The position numbers and the translations under genes were made by a program. The notes under the pieces are model-generated. The model saw nothing but the letters and a program-made list of their open reading frames with translations, made no database searches and was not told where the DNA came from. DNA of 38,811 nt from an uncultured Riemerella sp. Its GTDB lineage: Bacteria; Bacteroidota; Bacteroidia; Flavobacteriales; Weeksellaceae. The stretch covers positions 1-38,811 of the forward strand of contig CALHQK010000036.1 in the NCBI GenBank assembly GCA_938037185.1. The letters are read 5' to 3'. Below are positions 7,319 through 15,355 of this stretch, piece after piece; the first letter of the stretch is position 1, and the number at the start of each line of letters is the position of its first letter.

Positions 7319-8335
7319 ATGACAATACTAGTTACGGGTGGTCTAGGCTACATCGGTTCGCATACCGTGGTGGAGCTTCTAGAAAATGGTTTTGATGTGG
7401 TTATCGTAGACAACCTCTCTAACACGGACAAAAAAATACTAACTGGAATAGAGCAAATCACTGGAAAAACTCCAGCTTTCTATCCTATTGATTTAAGAAA
7501 CCGAAGCCAAATAGCACAGGTTTTAGATGCTCATAAAATAGATGGCTGCATTCATTTTGCTGCGTTCAAGGCTGTGGGAGAAAGCCAAGTAAAGCCTATT
7601 GACTACTACGAAAACAATATGTTTTCTCTTATCAATCTCTTGCAGGAATTCAAAGAAAGAAATATTTCTAATTTTATTTTCAGTTCTTCTTGTACTGTTT
7701 ATGGACAGGCTGACCAAATGCCGATAAACGAAGAAGCTCCTATAAAACCTGCTGAATCTGCCTATGGACGAACCAAACAGATGGCAGAAGAGATTTTGAA
7801 AGATTTTGCTGCTGCCCACCAAAAGAAAGTATCATTATTAAGATATTTTAATCCTATTGGGGCTCATCCTTCGGCTAAAATAGGCGAACTTCCTCTCGGA
7901 ATTCCCAATAATCTCGTTCCGTATGTAACTCAGACAGCAGCAGGAATACGAGAAAAACTAAACATCTGGGGAGATGACTACCCTACTCCTGACGGCACTG
8001 CCATCCGCGATTATATCTATGTGATGGATTTAGCCAAAGCCCATGTGAAAGCCTTGCAAAAACTGGCCTCAGAAAAATCAGAAACTTTGGTTGATATTTT
8101 CAATCTGGGAACAGGGAAAGGGTCTTCTGTCCTTGAAATCGTAAAGGCTTTTGAAAAAGCAAATAATGTAGAAATTCCTTACCAAATCTGCGACAGAAGA
8201 GCGGGCGACATTACCATCGCTTATGCAGATGCTTCCAAAGCCGAAAAAGAACTTGGCTGGAAGGCTGAAACTCCACTGGAAGAAGCTCTGAGAACCACTT
8301 GGCTCTGGCAGAAAAATCTGGAACAAGAAAAATAA
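7319..8335 (+). CDS. galE: UDP-glucose 4-epimerase
   Basis: 338 residues, standard GalE length. It interconverts UDP-glucose and UDP-galactose (and in some enzymes the N-acetyl forms) in the cytoplasm, feeding glycan synthesis. Extended short-chain dehydrogenase features: the NAD-binding G-G-L-G-Y-I-G-S at 7-14, the S-S-S-C-T-V-Y-G strand with Ser124 and Thr126, and the catalytic Y-x3-K at Tyr149/Lys153 (Y-G-R-T-K). The R-Y-F-N-P-I-G-A-H segment and the G-T-A-I-R-D-Y-I-Y-V-M-D-L motif are typical of GalE rather than other sugar epimerases. It is the last gene of a probable three-gene unit with the DegT aminotransferase and ends at a strong terminator. Confidence 0.95.
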   Translation: MTILVTGGLGYIGSHTVVELLENGFDVVIVDNLSNTDKKILTGIEQITGKTPAFYPIDLRNRSQIAQVLDAHKIDGCIHFAAFKAVGESQVKPIDYYENNMFSLINLLQEFKERNISNFIFSSSCTVYGQADQMPINEEAPIKPAESAYGRTKQMAEEILKDFAAAHQKKVSLLRYFNPIGAHPSAKIGELPLGIPNNLVPYVTQTAAGIREKLNIWGDDYPTPDGTAIRDYIYVMDLAKAHVKALQKLASEKSETLVDIFNLGTGKGSSVLEIVKAFEKANNVEIPYQICDRRAGDITIAYADASKAEKELGWKAETPLEEALRTTWLWQKNLEQEK

Positions 8336-8345
8336 ATTTCAATAA

Positions 8346-8380
8346 AAAAATCTCTTTCAATTTGAAAGAGATTTTTATTT
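8346..8380. terminator. Bidirectional intrinsic terminator after galE
   Basis: An almost perfect inverted repeat (8346-8357 pairing with 8365-8376, reading AAAAATCTCTTT and its complement) is flanked by A and T runs, so it can end transcription of galE and of the convergent lipoprotein operon. Confidence 0.85.
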
Positions 8381-8382
8381 TT

Positions 8383-9267
8383 TTAGAGGAAAACTCCACT
8401 ACTTTCAGAATTAACTTCTGAATTCAATTTTGCATTTATATCTGCTTTTATCTCAGCTTCTGTAACTCCAAATTCCCTCATAGCATCTTCAATCAAGCTG
8501 TCTTCGTTAATTCTATCTGTATAAATATGAACAGGGATTTTGATATCCAATTTTTTATCAAAAGAAGCCGAAGGAAGTTTATCATACTCCAAATTATCTG
8601 GCTTTTGGCTGAACTGAGCCAAAACAATCCTCAAATCAAAATTCAAATACGGTTTTTTCACATCAAAAAATCCTTTCAGTCCTATTTTTTCTGGTCTTAA
8701 TATAGCATCACGCTGACCTCCAAAGCTTTTAAAAATGTATTTATTCTCAGGATTGGTATCACGGTATTTATAAGTCATGATTTCCTTATTTGGAACTACT
8801 GTTCCGCCAATTATAGCCACTATATTTTCCATTAAAAAGAAGTGCTGATATTGTTTTGCTGCCTCATCAGATGCTAAAACACTATTGATTCGCTCTCCTT
8901 TTTCGTTATAATAGATGATTTCCAACCCATAGAGAGACATCCCTCCATCAGCAGACATTACACTAAGGGCAGCAGGATTATCAGCCGATGGAACTATCTG
9001 ACCATTTTTATTCTCAAAAAAGAATTTTTGTACAGATTTCAGATATTTCACACCTGGATATTCTGGCGAACCATGAAAATACCCGTGAGAATGCCCTTCT
9101 GTAAAACGAAATTCCACCTTGCTCCATTTCAGCTCCGTACTAGGCTGCTCTGGTTTTGGCTTTGGTACGACTATATCATCATTGTCTTGACTTCGACAAG
9201 CCAAAAGTGAAAAAACAAAAAACACTACTGCTAATACAACTTTGATTGCTCTTAAAAAACTTTTCAT
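8383..9267 (-). CDS. Lipoprotein of unknown function, His-cluster paralogue A
   Basis: 294 residues with a lipoprotein signal and lipobox Cys24 (F-S-L-L-A-C). After a Pro-rich linker (30-45) comes a notable cluster G-H-S-H-G-Y-F-H-G at 58-66, with three His in nine residues. Shared with the upstream neighbour: L-E-I-I-Y-Y-N (115-121), Q-H-F-F (141-144), Y-R-D-T-N-P-E-N (168-175), I-G-L-K-G-F-F (195-201) and F-D-L-R-I-V-L-A-Q-F. It is therefore a tandem paralogue of that gene. Last gene of the receptor operon. The His cluster and the receptor next door suggest a surface or periplasmic metal-binding partner, but this is inference; I do not recognise a named family. Confidence 0.7.
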   Translation of the reverse strand: MKSFLRAIKVVLAVVFFVFSLLACRSQDNDDIVVPKPKPEQPSTELKWSKVEFRFTEGHSHGYFHGSPEYPGVKYLKSVQKFFFENKNGQIVPSADNPAALSVMSADGGMSLYGLEIIYYNEKGERINSVLASDEAAKQYQHFFLMENIVAIIGGTVVPNKEIMTYKYRDTNPENKYIFKSFGGQRDAILRPEKIGLKGFFDVKKPYLNFDLRIVLAQFSQKPDNLEYDKLPSASFDKKLDIKIPVHIYTDRINEDSLIEDAMREFGVTEAEIKADINAKLNSEVNSESSGVFL

Positions 9268-9308
9268 ATTATTAAATTTTTATTTGTTTACTTTAAATTA
9301 TCTAAATA

Positions 9309-10037
9309 TTATTGAACTATTTTCACTGGGACTTTCATATCCGCATCTAGGACAAATGAACCACTATAATGCAACACATTGTATTTTCTGGCTCTTCCTG
9401 TCTTAGGCTCTAGTTTATTCTTAACTAAGAAATGGGCTAATCTTATCCTTAAATCAAAACTCTGAGTTCCCAAACCAGTGGTTTTTATAGTGAAAACTCC
9501 TTTCAGTCCGATAGGGTCTACTTCCGTAGGGTTTTGTGTATCCCAAGAGCGGCGGCGAAGGCTCACTCCACTCTCTCCCAAAACTCCATTTTCAGGGTCT
9601 GTATCCTGATACTCGTAGCTTACCAATTTATCCATTTCTGTTTCTTCCATCAGCTTTCCGTTTTTATTTAACTGAAAGAAATGTTGATGAATAGGCGCCA
9701 TTTCCTGTGAAACAAATTCACTATTAAGTCTCCTTCCATTGTTATAATACACTATTTCAAGGAGATAGCTTTTTCCCTCTTTCCATTCTACAGCTGCTGT
9801 ATTGTCAAATTTCAATCCATCTTGGGTCAGCAGCGCCGTTCTTCTTTGCTCCTGTGAGGTCGCTGTATTTTTAAATATAAACTCCACTCTATCAGGCATT
9901 TCGTGTCCTCTGTCTTTGGTTTCGTCCGTTGGTGCCTGAGGGCTGTCGCCATCTCTGCTACAAGAAGAAATACTGAAAACCGCTAGAAATAGCATTAGCA
10001 TTGTCAAAATTTTGTTTAGTGAAAACTTATTTTTCAT
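9309..10037 (-). CDS. Lipoprotein of unknown function, paralogue B
   Basis: 242 residues with lipobox Cys26 (I-S-S-C-S). It shares with the downstream lipoprotein L-E-I-V-Y-Y-N (93-99), H-Q-H-F-F (117-121), Y-Q-D-T-D-P-E-N (143-150), I-G-L-K-G (176-180) and F-D-L-R-I-R-L-A-H-F. The N-terminal His cluster is reduced here to R-G-H-E-M-P-D (around 43-49), and the C-terminus is about 40 residues shorter. The gene lies 30 bases after the TonB-dependent receptor and 41 bases before its paralogue, so all three probably form one transcript. The invariant H-Q-H-F-F and the acidic Y-x-D-T-x-P-E-N are candidate ligand residues. Function unknown; a role as substrate-capturing partner of the receptor is an inference. 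Confidence 0.7.
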   Translation of the reverse strand: MKNKFSLNKILTMLMLFLAVFSISSCSRDGDSPQAPTDETKDRGHEMPDRVEFIFKNTATSQEQRRTALLTQDGLKFDNTAAVEWKEGKSYLLEIVYYNNGRRLNSEFVSQEMAPIHQHFFQLNKNGKLMEETEMDKLVSYEYQDTDPENGVLGESGVSLRRRSWDTQNPTEVDPIGLKGVFTIKTTGLGTQSFDLRIRLAHFLVKNKLEPKTGRARKYNVLHYSGSFVLDADMKVPVKIVQ

Positions 10038-10067
10038 AATGTTAAAATTTATTAGAATTAATGATTA

Positions 10068-12122
10068 TTAAAAATTAAATTGGGTTTTAAACTGAATATC
10101 AATCCCTTTCCCATGAATAAAATACCTCAATCTATCGGTATAATTTTTATAAAGTGCATTGGTAAGATTTTCTACGCCTAAAAAGAATTTTACACTTTTC
10201 TTATTGCTGTATTCCAGCTCTGCACCTATTTTCATACCCAATAAATGGTAGGCATCAGGAGAGTCCGCCACGAGGTCAAAATCAGGATTAAACCTTCTCT
10301 GCTTCGCGAAATACTGGTGCTCCACTTTTGCATAAAAATTCTTGAAAACAGAAGTCGGAATATTCCATTTTAAACTCTGCGAAAGCTGTAATGGCGGTAT
10401 CTGTGGAAGATATGCCTTGGTATGCTGGTCGTCCGCATAGACCAAAGAAAGATTAGAATGGTATTCTAAATTTTTAGAAATAGGAATTCCCACTGCCAAA
10501 TCTCCCCCACGAAAAAGAGCATCGCTCTGCACAAACTCAAATAACGCCGCCGGCCCAGAAAACAACACTCTATACTGATGCGTAGGAATGCTGTAAATAA
10601 AATTGTTAATCGGCTGAACGAACGCAGACATCTCCGCAAAAAATCTATTTTTTTTGTATGACAATTTATTGACTATTTTCAGCCCTTTTTCTGCATTTAG
10701 ATTTTTATCACCTACATAATAAATCGGAATTCCGTGCTGTTTTCCGTTGATATACAGTTCATAAGGCTCTGGCGCACGCCACGCATATCCTGCATGAGCC
10801 ACATATTCCAGATGTTCAGTAATCTGATAATGAACCCCTCCGCTGTACGAAAAACTTGAAAAATCTCTCTTTCCGCCATAGAGCTGACCAAACATATCAT
10901 ATCCCAAAGAATTTATCGTTCTAAAATCAAAACGCGCTCCCAGCTCTGCCAGCCATTTTCCTCTTTTAAATTCGGAAATGAAAAATCCTGCGTAATTATT
11001 CAAAACAAAATTCGGAATCGTAGGAACTACACCTGTTCCTGGCACATTGAAATTTTCTTTTCTCAAATAACTTACCCCAAACTGAGTTTCCAATCCTCTA
11101 AAATGCGTGTTTTTCCAAATCGTTTCCACAAAATGAGAGTCAAGTTTGGTATCCTGCGTTGGAATTGTAGTTCTGTCCAACCTTCTGACATCAAACTCTT
11201 TTCGGTGATTATTTTGATAAGCATAAACCAAATCAAAATGATTATTCGGACTAAGTTTAAATTCGGTTTCACTTTTCAAGAAATAATGAGCCACATTATG
11301 CTTTGGAGCTGTAATATCGTAGGAAAAACTATATGTAGTAATAGGTCTGCCAAGTTTCAGCCTGCTCTCAAAATCATCTATATTACTAGACGCCGCACCA
11401 TAGAAAATCCCTAATTCTGAGTTATATACACTAAAATACAAATTAGACTTAAATTCATTCTTACGGTATTCCAGCTCGGCAGAATAATTCAGCTCCCGAA
11501 TTCCTGTATTGTTGACATAATAATTTTGAGTTTTATAATCTCCTGCATACTGCGCATTTGCCTGCACTCTCCACGCCCAGTTTTTCCCCAGCGCTCCTTC
11601 CAAATAGCCGCCGCCAGAGACTTTCCCTGAATTAGAATTTCCAGAAAGCATCACAGCACCAGCCAATTTTTCACTATAATTAAGGTTTTTAGGAGACAGC
11701 AGAACCACTCCACCAAGAGCCCCAGCGCCATATCTCACACTCTGAGCACCCTTTATTATACTGATATTCTGCGGAATACCTATGCTGATTTCTGGTGCGT
11801 GGTCATCAGACCAGTCTTGGCTTTCCAGTTTTACGCCGTTATTTAGAATTAAAATCCTTGTGTTTCCCAGGCCCTCTATCACAGGTTTTGCAACTGTAGC
11901 TCCTGCCTGCCGAAGAGTAATCCCTGCTGCTTTGGACAGCACTTCTGAAAGATTTTGACCTATATTTTCCGAAAGATTTTCTTTAGAAAATTTCACAAGA
12001 TTATCAGCTGATATGTTTTTATTTACAATTGTAAGCGTGTCAATGTTTTTAGGCGTTATTTCCTGTGAAAAAAGCATATGAAATCCACAGAAAATAATCC
12101 CAAATACCAATTTTTGAGTCAT
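10068..12122 (-). CDS. TonB-dependent outer-membrane receptor, metal-type (ZnuD-like)
   Basis: 684 residues. A signal peptide (about 1-19) leads straight into the plug domain; there is no N-terminal CarboxypepD_reg domain of the kind found in SusC proteins. Plug features are L-S-E-V-L-S-K-A-A-G-I-T-L-R-Q-A-G, the P-V-I-E-G-L-G-N-T-R-I-L-I-L-N-N-G-V segment, and S-I-I-K-G-A-Q-S-V-R-Y-G-A-G-A-L-G-G-V-V. The plug segment S-D-D-H-A-P-E-I resembles the D-H-A motif I recall from zinc receptor ZnuD, and the barrel has His-containing loops. The barrel ends in Phe as expected. It would import a scarce ligand across the outer membrane using TonB-ExbBD. Zinc or copper is the best guess but not proven. 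Two lipoproteins follow, and a Cys/His protein and a palindrome precede it. Confidence 0.85.
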   Translation of the reverse strand: MTQKLVFGIIFCGFHMLFSQEITPKNIDTLTIVNKNISADNLVKFSKENLSENIGQNLSEVLSKAAGITLRQAGATVAKPVIEGLGNTRILILNNGVKLESQDWSDDHAPEISIGIPQNISIIKGAQSVRYGAGALGGVVLLSPKNLNYSEKLAGAVMLSGNSNSGKVSGGGYLEGALGKNWAWRVQANAQYAGDYKTQNYYVNNTGIRELNYSAELEYRKNEFKSNLYFSVYNSELGIFYGAASSNIDDFESRLKLGRPITTYSFSYDITAPKHNVAHYFLKSETEFKLSPNNHFDLVYAYQNNHRKEFDVRRLDRTTIPTQDTKLDSHFVETIWKNTHFRGLETQFGVSYLRKENFNVPGTGVVPTIPNFVLNNYAGFFISEFKRGKWLAELGARFDFRTINSLGYDMFGQLYGGKRDFSSFSYSGGVHYQITEHLEYVAHAGYAWRAPEPYELYINGKQHGIPIYYVGDKNLNAEKGLKIVNKLSYKKNRFFAEMSAFVQPINNFIYSIPTHQYRVLFSGPAALFEFVQSDALFRGGDLAVGIPISKNLEYHSNLSLVYADDQHTKAYLPQIPPLQLSQSLKWNIPTSVFKNFYAKVEHQYFAKQRRFNPDFDLVADSPDAYHLLGMKIGAELEYSNKKSVKFFLGVENLTNALYKNYTDRLRYFIHGKGIDIQFKTQFNF

Positions 12123-12198
12123 ATAAAATGATTTAATACAAAAATGAAATGGATGATTTCTTTAAACCGAAAAATATTTGTTTGAAAAAGGGAATGCC

Positions 12199-12218
12199 TT
12201 GGTTTTAGCTAAAACCAA
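12199..12218. promoter_or_regulatory. Perfect 20-base palindrome upstream of the receptor gene
   Basis: The half-site TTGGTTTTAG is followed directly by its exact complement CTAAAACCAA. It lies 76 bases upstream of the receptor ATG and 45 bases past the end of the Cys/His gene. There is no T run directly after it on either strand, so an operator (for example for a Fur-family metal regulator) is more likely than a terminator. This is inference from symmetry and context. Confidence 0.45.
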
Positions 12219-12263
12219 CTATAATATTGACTTTCATAAAAATCAATAAACATTCAAACAAAA

Positions 12264-12623
12264 CTAAAAAAGTACAGGAGGAGCACGAGACTGCCATAGA
12301 AGAATTATCCTCTCTGATACGAAAATTTTATACGATGAAAAATATGAGAAATATTCATTTACATGAAATTCTGTCTGTGGTTTTTCTGAAAGAATATAGA
12401 AATAATTCAATGTGCATAAAAACCCGCAGTCACAGTCGCTTTTGGTCTGTAAATGAGCTTTATGATAGCAGACTTTATCGCTGCATTCTGCTATTTTTTC
12501 TGTTTTTTGATGAGTTTCCTGATGATGTAACCGCACAAACAAGCCCGATACATTCATCACGAAGATGAGTAGCAGCACCGAAGCCAAAAAAGTTTTAATA
12601 TGTTTTGCAGTTTTTATCATCAT
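12264..12623 (-). CDS. Small Cys/His membrane protein, HYC_CC_PP-like
   Basis: 119 residues. One hydrophobic segment (about 10-30) acts as signal or anchor. It is followed by a dense set of possible metal ligands: His33, His34, His38, Cys47, Cys52, His54, His57, Cys64, Cys66 and Cys70, with the pattern C-Y-H-K-A-H then C-D-C-G-F-L-C. The C-terminus ends in R-A-P-P-V-L-F. This arrangement (a C/Y/H motif, paired Cys, then a terminal Pro-Pro) resembles the short Bacteroidetes proteins I recall being labelled HYC_CC_PP, which are often found beside TonB-dependent receptors. No biochemical function is known to me. It has its own -7 box just after truB and probably belongs with the downstream receptor, not with truB. 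Confidence 0.65.
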   Translation of the reverse strand: MMIKTAKHIKTFLASVLLLIFVMNVSGLFVRLHHQETHQKTEKIAECSDKVCYHKAHLQTKSDCDCGFLCTLNYFYILSEKPQTEFHVNEYFSYFSSYKIFVSERIILLWQSRAPPVLF

Positions 12624-12639
12624 TATTTGATAACGGACA

Positions 12640-12647
12640 CAAATATA
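12640..12647 (-). promoter_or_regulatory. -7 promoter element for the Cys/His gene
   Basis: On the minus strand this reads TATATTTG, an exact TAnnTTTG match, 16 bases before the ATG at 12623 and just after the truB stop codon. The expected upstream TTG is not obvious. It suggests the receptor cassette is transcribed independently of truB. Confidence 0.5.
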
Positions 12648-12649
12648 AT

Positions 12650-13345
12650 CTAAATTTCCGAAAATAAAAATTCATTACTCAAAAATTTGCCAGAAGCCTC
12701 CTCTACGCTATATTCCCCTATTTTAGTCCTTCTGAGCTGAGTAAGATAAGCGCCTACGCCGAGTTCCTGCCCTATATCATGAGCCAGAGAGCGAATATAA
12801 GTCCCCTTGGAACAGCCCACTAAAAAACGGACATATGGAAATTCTATCTGAATATCTTTGATATAGTGAATCATAGTTTTTCTGGATTTCATCTCTACGG
12901 AAGCTCCTGCTCTTGCCAAATCATATGCTCTCTCACCATCAACCTTTATCGCGGAAAAAATGGGCGGCTTCTGAGTGATTTCGCCTAAAAATTTTTGTAA
13001 AACTTCTGTCACAAAATCCTCTGTGATGTGGCTGATATCTGTATGAAGAATTTCTGGTTTTTCGGTATCATAAGATTCTGTCTGCACACCGATTTTTATT
13101 TCCGTCCAGTATTCTTTCGGTGCATCTTGGATTTCGGATATTTTTTTGGTTGCCCTGCCTGTGCATACTACGAGAAGCCCCGTAGCTTTAGGGTCAAGGG
13201 TTCCTGCATGCCCTACTTTTATTTTCTTAAATTTAAACTCTTTTTTCAGTTTAAATTTAATTTTATTGACCGCCTGAAACGAAGTCCAATCCAAGGGCTT
13301 ATCAACCAGAAAAATCTGACCTTCAAGAATTTGCTCCGCAGTCAT
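12650..13345 (-). CDS. truB: tRNA pseudouridine(55) synthase
   Basis: 231 residues. It converts U55 in the T-loop of tRNAs to pseudouridine. The TruB catalytic motif G-H-A-G-T-L-D-P-K-A-T-G-L-L is present with catalytic Asp51, as are the N-terminal D-K-P-L-D-W-T-S-F motif and the conserved G-T-Y-I-R-S-L-A-H-D-I-G segment near residue 185. The protein is at the short end for TruB, typical of Bacteroidetes versions that lack the C-terminal PUA extension. It starts 3 bases after the uppP stop, so it belongs to the ftsX-DUF3098-uppP-truB run. Confidence 0.93.
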   Translation of the reverse strand: MTAEQILEGQIFLVDKPLDWTSFQAVNKIKFKLKKEFKFKKIKVGHAGTLDPKATGLLVVCTGRATKKISEIQDAPKEYWTEIKIGVQTESYDTEKPEILHTDISHITEDFVTEVLQKFLGEITQKPPIFSAIKVDGERAYDLARAGASVEMKSRKTMIHYIKDIQIEFPYVRFLVGCSKGTYIRSLAHDIGQELGVGAYLTQLRRTKIGEYSVEEASGKFLSNEFLFSEI

Positions 13346-13348
13346 TTA

Positions 13349-14170
13349 TTATTTGTTTAAATAAAAATAAATCAATAAAACTATTCCGACAATAATTCTA
13401 TACCAACCCCAAAACTTAAAGCCATATTTCGCAAGAACATTGATAAAAGTCTTCACTGCTATCATCGCCACGATGAAAGCCACGATATTCCCGATAATGA
13501 AAACCAAAATATTTTCTGTAGATGCCAAAATCATCTCATATCCTTTCTGAGCATTAGGAGTTCCCTCTCCCCAAGTCTTGATAAATACAGAATAAAGCGT
13601 AACTGCCATCATCGTAGGGACAGCCAAAAAGAAAGAAAATTCCGCAGATGCCTTTCTGCTAAGCCCCTGGCTCATTCCTCCAATGATAGAGGCCGCAGAA
13701 CGAGATGTCCCCGGCATCATAGCCAGACACTGCCAAAAGCCGATAGTCACAGCCTTTTTGATGGATATATCTTTCTCATTATCAATCTTTTCCTTGTTAT
13801 CAAACCATTTATCTACAAAGAGTAAAACCACTCCTCCCAAAACCAAAACACAAGAGATAACTATCTGATTACCAAGAACTGCTTCTATTTTATCATCAAA
13901 TAATTTTCCTAAAACCAAGGCTGGAACAACGGCACAAGCCAATTTGATATAAAAATTAAAATTAGAAAAGTCAAAAAACTTTTTCCAATACAAAACTACA
14001 ATAGAGAGAATCGCCCCAAACTGAATGGACACTTGGAACATCTTCAGATATTCAGTTTCTTCCATTCCGAGCAGAGCCGCTGTAAATCCCATATGAGCCG
14101 TAGAAGAAATCGGAAGATACTCCGTAAGTCCCTCTACGATTGCAACAATAATAGCTTTTACTATATCCAT
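13349..14170 (-). CDS. uppP: Undecaprenyl-diphosphatase
   Basis: 273 residues, a multi-spanning inner-membrane protein of normal BacA/UppP length. It dephosphorylates undecaprenyl pyrophosphate to regenerate the lipid carrier for peptidoglycan and O-antigen export, and its overexpression is known to give bacitracin tolerance. Both signature motifs are visible: E-G-L-T-E-Y-L-P-I-S-S-T-A-H at 13-26 and P-G-T-S-R-S-A-A-S-I near 153-162. Its start overlaps the DUF3098 stop (TAATG), indicating translational coupling. With ftsX upstream and the PAP2 genes elsewhere in the window, it contributes to a cell-envelope theme. Confidence 0.95.
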   Translation of the reverse strand: MDIVKAIIVAIVEGLTEYLPISSTAHMGFTAALLGMEETEYLKMFQVSIQFGAILSIVVLYWKKFFDFSNFNFYIKLACAVVPALVLGKLFDDKIEAVLGNQIVISCVLVLGGVVLLFVDKWFDNKEKIDNEKDISIKKAVTIGFWQCLAMMPGTSRSAASIIGGMSQGLSRKASAEFSFFLAVPTMMAVTLYSVFIKTWGEGTPNAQKGYEMILASTENILVFIIGNIVAFIVAMIAVKTFINVLAKYGFKFWGWYRIIVGIVLLIYFYLNK

Positions 14171-14445
14171 TATTTATTTCTTTTTAGTATAGCAACCACC
14201 TGCACCACAAAACCAACAATCACTAATAAAGGCGCTATTCTGATTCTTACCACAGAAAAAATATCATCATTCCAGTAGTTTGGGTCAAAAGAGCCATCTG
14301 GCTTGGTATTCGCTCCATAGCCCATCATTAGGACAAACCCAAAAGCTATAAGCCCCAAACCTATCAGCATCAACTTAAAATTACTCTTACTGAAATAAAA
14401 TGTGTTTTCCGCTGAAATATTTTTATCTTTTTTCTTTGTTTTCAT
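14170..14445 (-). CDS. DUF3098 family small membrane protein
   Basis: 91 residues with two predicted transmembrane segments (about 25-43 and 66-85) separated by a loop containing G-A-N-T-K-P-D-G-S-F-D-P-N-Y-W-N-D-D-I-F, the recognisable DUF3098 signature. Family members are found between ftsX and uppP in many Bacteroidetes, which is the arrangement here (10 bases after ftsX, overlapping uppP by one base). The function is unknown; the conserved order suggests a link to septation or to lipid carrier recycling (inference). Confidence 0.85.
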   Translation of the reverse strand: MKTKKKDKNISAENTFYFSKSNFKLMLIGLGLIAFGFVLMMGYGANTKPDGSFDPNYWNDDIFSVVRIRIAPLLVIVGFVVQVVAILKRNK

Positions 14446-14455
14446 TAATTATAAA

Positions 14456-15355
14456 TTAAGAATAATACAAATCATCCGTATTGGTTTTTAGGAATCTCCA
14501 TGTCGCGAAAATAGTGCTTAACACCGTGATGGCAATCCCCACTAAAACCACTCCTAAAACCAACCAGATAAATTTATCAGTATCCTGCACAAAATCAGAG
14601 CCTATCTGACTGGTAAAATAATACCAAACAGCAAATAAGAACGCAAGCCCGATAGCAGCCCCTACAATCCCAATGATAACCGCTTCTTTTACAAATGGTT
14701 TCAAGATAAATCTTCTCTTCGCTCCTACCAGCTGCATGGTCTTAATGATGAATCGTTTAGAGAAAATTTTCAAACGGATAGAACTGTTTATCAATATGAT
14801 AGCAATTATCAAAAACAGCACGGTAAATCCTATAATCCACAGCAGAATTCTATTCAGATTATAATAAACCTTCTGCGTTAGTTCGCTATCATTCTTCACT
14901 TCATGGACGCCTTTTATACCGCCGAGGCTCTTTATCACGCCGTTTATTTTATCAGGAGCGATATAATCCGGTTTCAGGGTTACTTCTATAGACGGCGGAA
15001 ATATTTCTTCCTCAAACAAGGCTTCAGAATCTATCCCCAGCTGTTTTTTAGCAATTACAGCAGCTTCTTTTTTACTGATGAATCTCGCCTTTTTTACATA
15101 ATATTGAGTAGAGACTTCTTTATAAGTTTCTTGGTGGTATTGGTCGGCTTTCGCTGAGTCTTTCGGGTCTAAATACTCATCAAAATAAACCTCCACTACG
15201 AGCTGCTCTTTTATATAGTCGGAATATTTCTGCGCATTGATTAAAATCAGCCCAAAAAGCCCCACCAAAAAGAGAACCAATGAGATACTTATTGTCACAG
15301 TAATGTTACTGGAACGGAGTCTTCTTTTACTAAAATCATCTGCTGTATTTGCCAT
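14456..15355 (-). CDS. ftsX: FtsX-like cell division permease
   Basis: 299 residues. It has a cytoplasmic N-terminus, one transmembrane helix (about 20-42), a periplasmic domain (45-170), then three C-terminal helices (about 172-192, 223-245 and 268-290) in the FtsX/FtsX-ECD arrangement. The segments V-E-V-Y-F-D-E-Y and the later I-S-K-K-E-A-A, together with P-P-S-I-E-V-T-L-K-P in the extracellular domain, fit the family. FtsX pairs with the ATPase FtsE to activate peptidoglycan hydrolases at the septum. FtsE is not adjacent here, as is common in Bacteroidetes. First gene of the run into DUF3098, uppP and truB. Confidence 0.88.
   Translation of the reverse strand: MANTADDFSKRRLRSSNITVTISISLVLFLVGLFGLILINAQKYSDYIKEQLVVEVYFDEYLDPKDSAKADQYHQETYKEVSTQYYVKKARFISKKEAAVIAKKQLGIDSEALFEEEIFPPSIEVTLKPDYIAPDKINGVIKSLGGIKGVHEVKNDSELTQKVYYNLNRILLWIIGFTVLFLIIAIILINSSIRLKIFSKRFIIKTMQLVGAKRRFILKPFVKEAVIIGIVGAAIGLAFLFAVWYYFTSQIGSDFVQDTDKFIWLVLGVVLVGIAITVLSTIFATWRFLKTNTDDLYYS

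Noticed and set aside
12227..12568. Plus-strand open frame of 113 codons opposite the Cys/His gene
   Set aside because: It is antisense to a gene with a signal segment, a promoter and ordered Cys/His motifs; its own translation has no recognisable feature.
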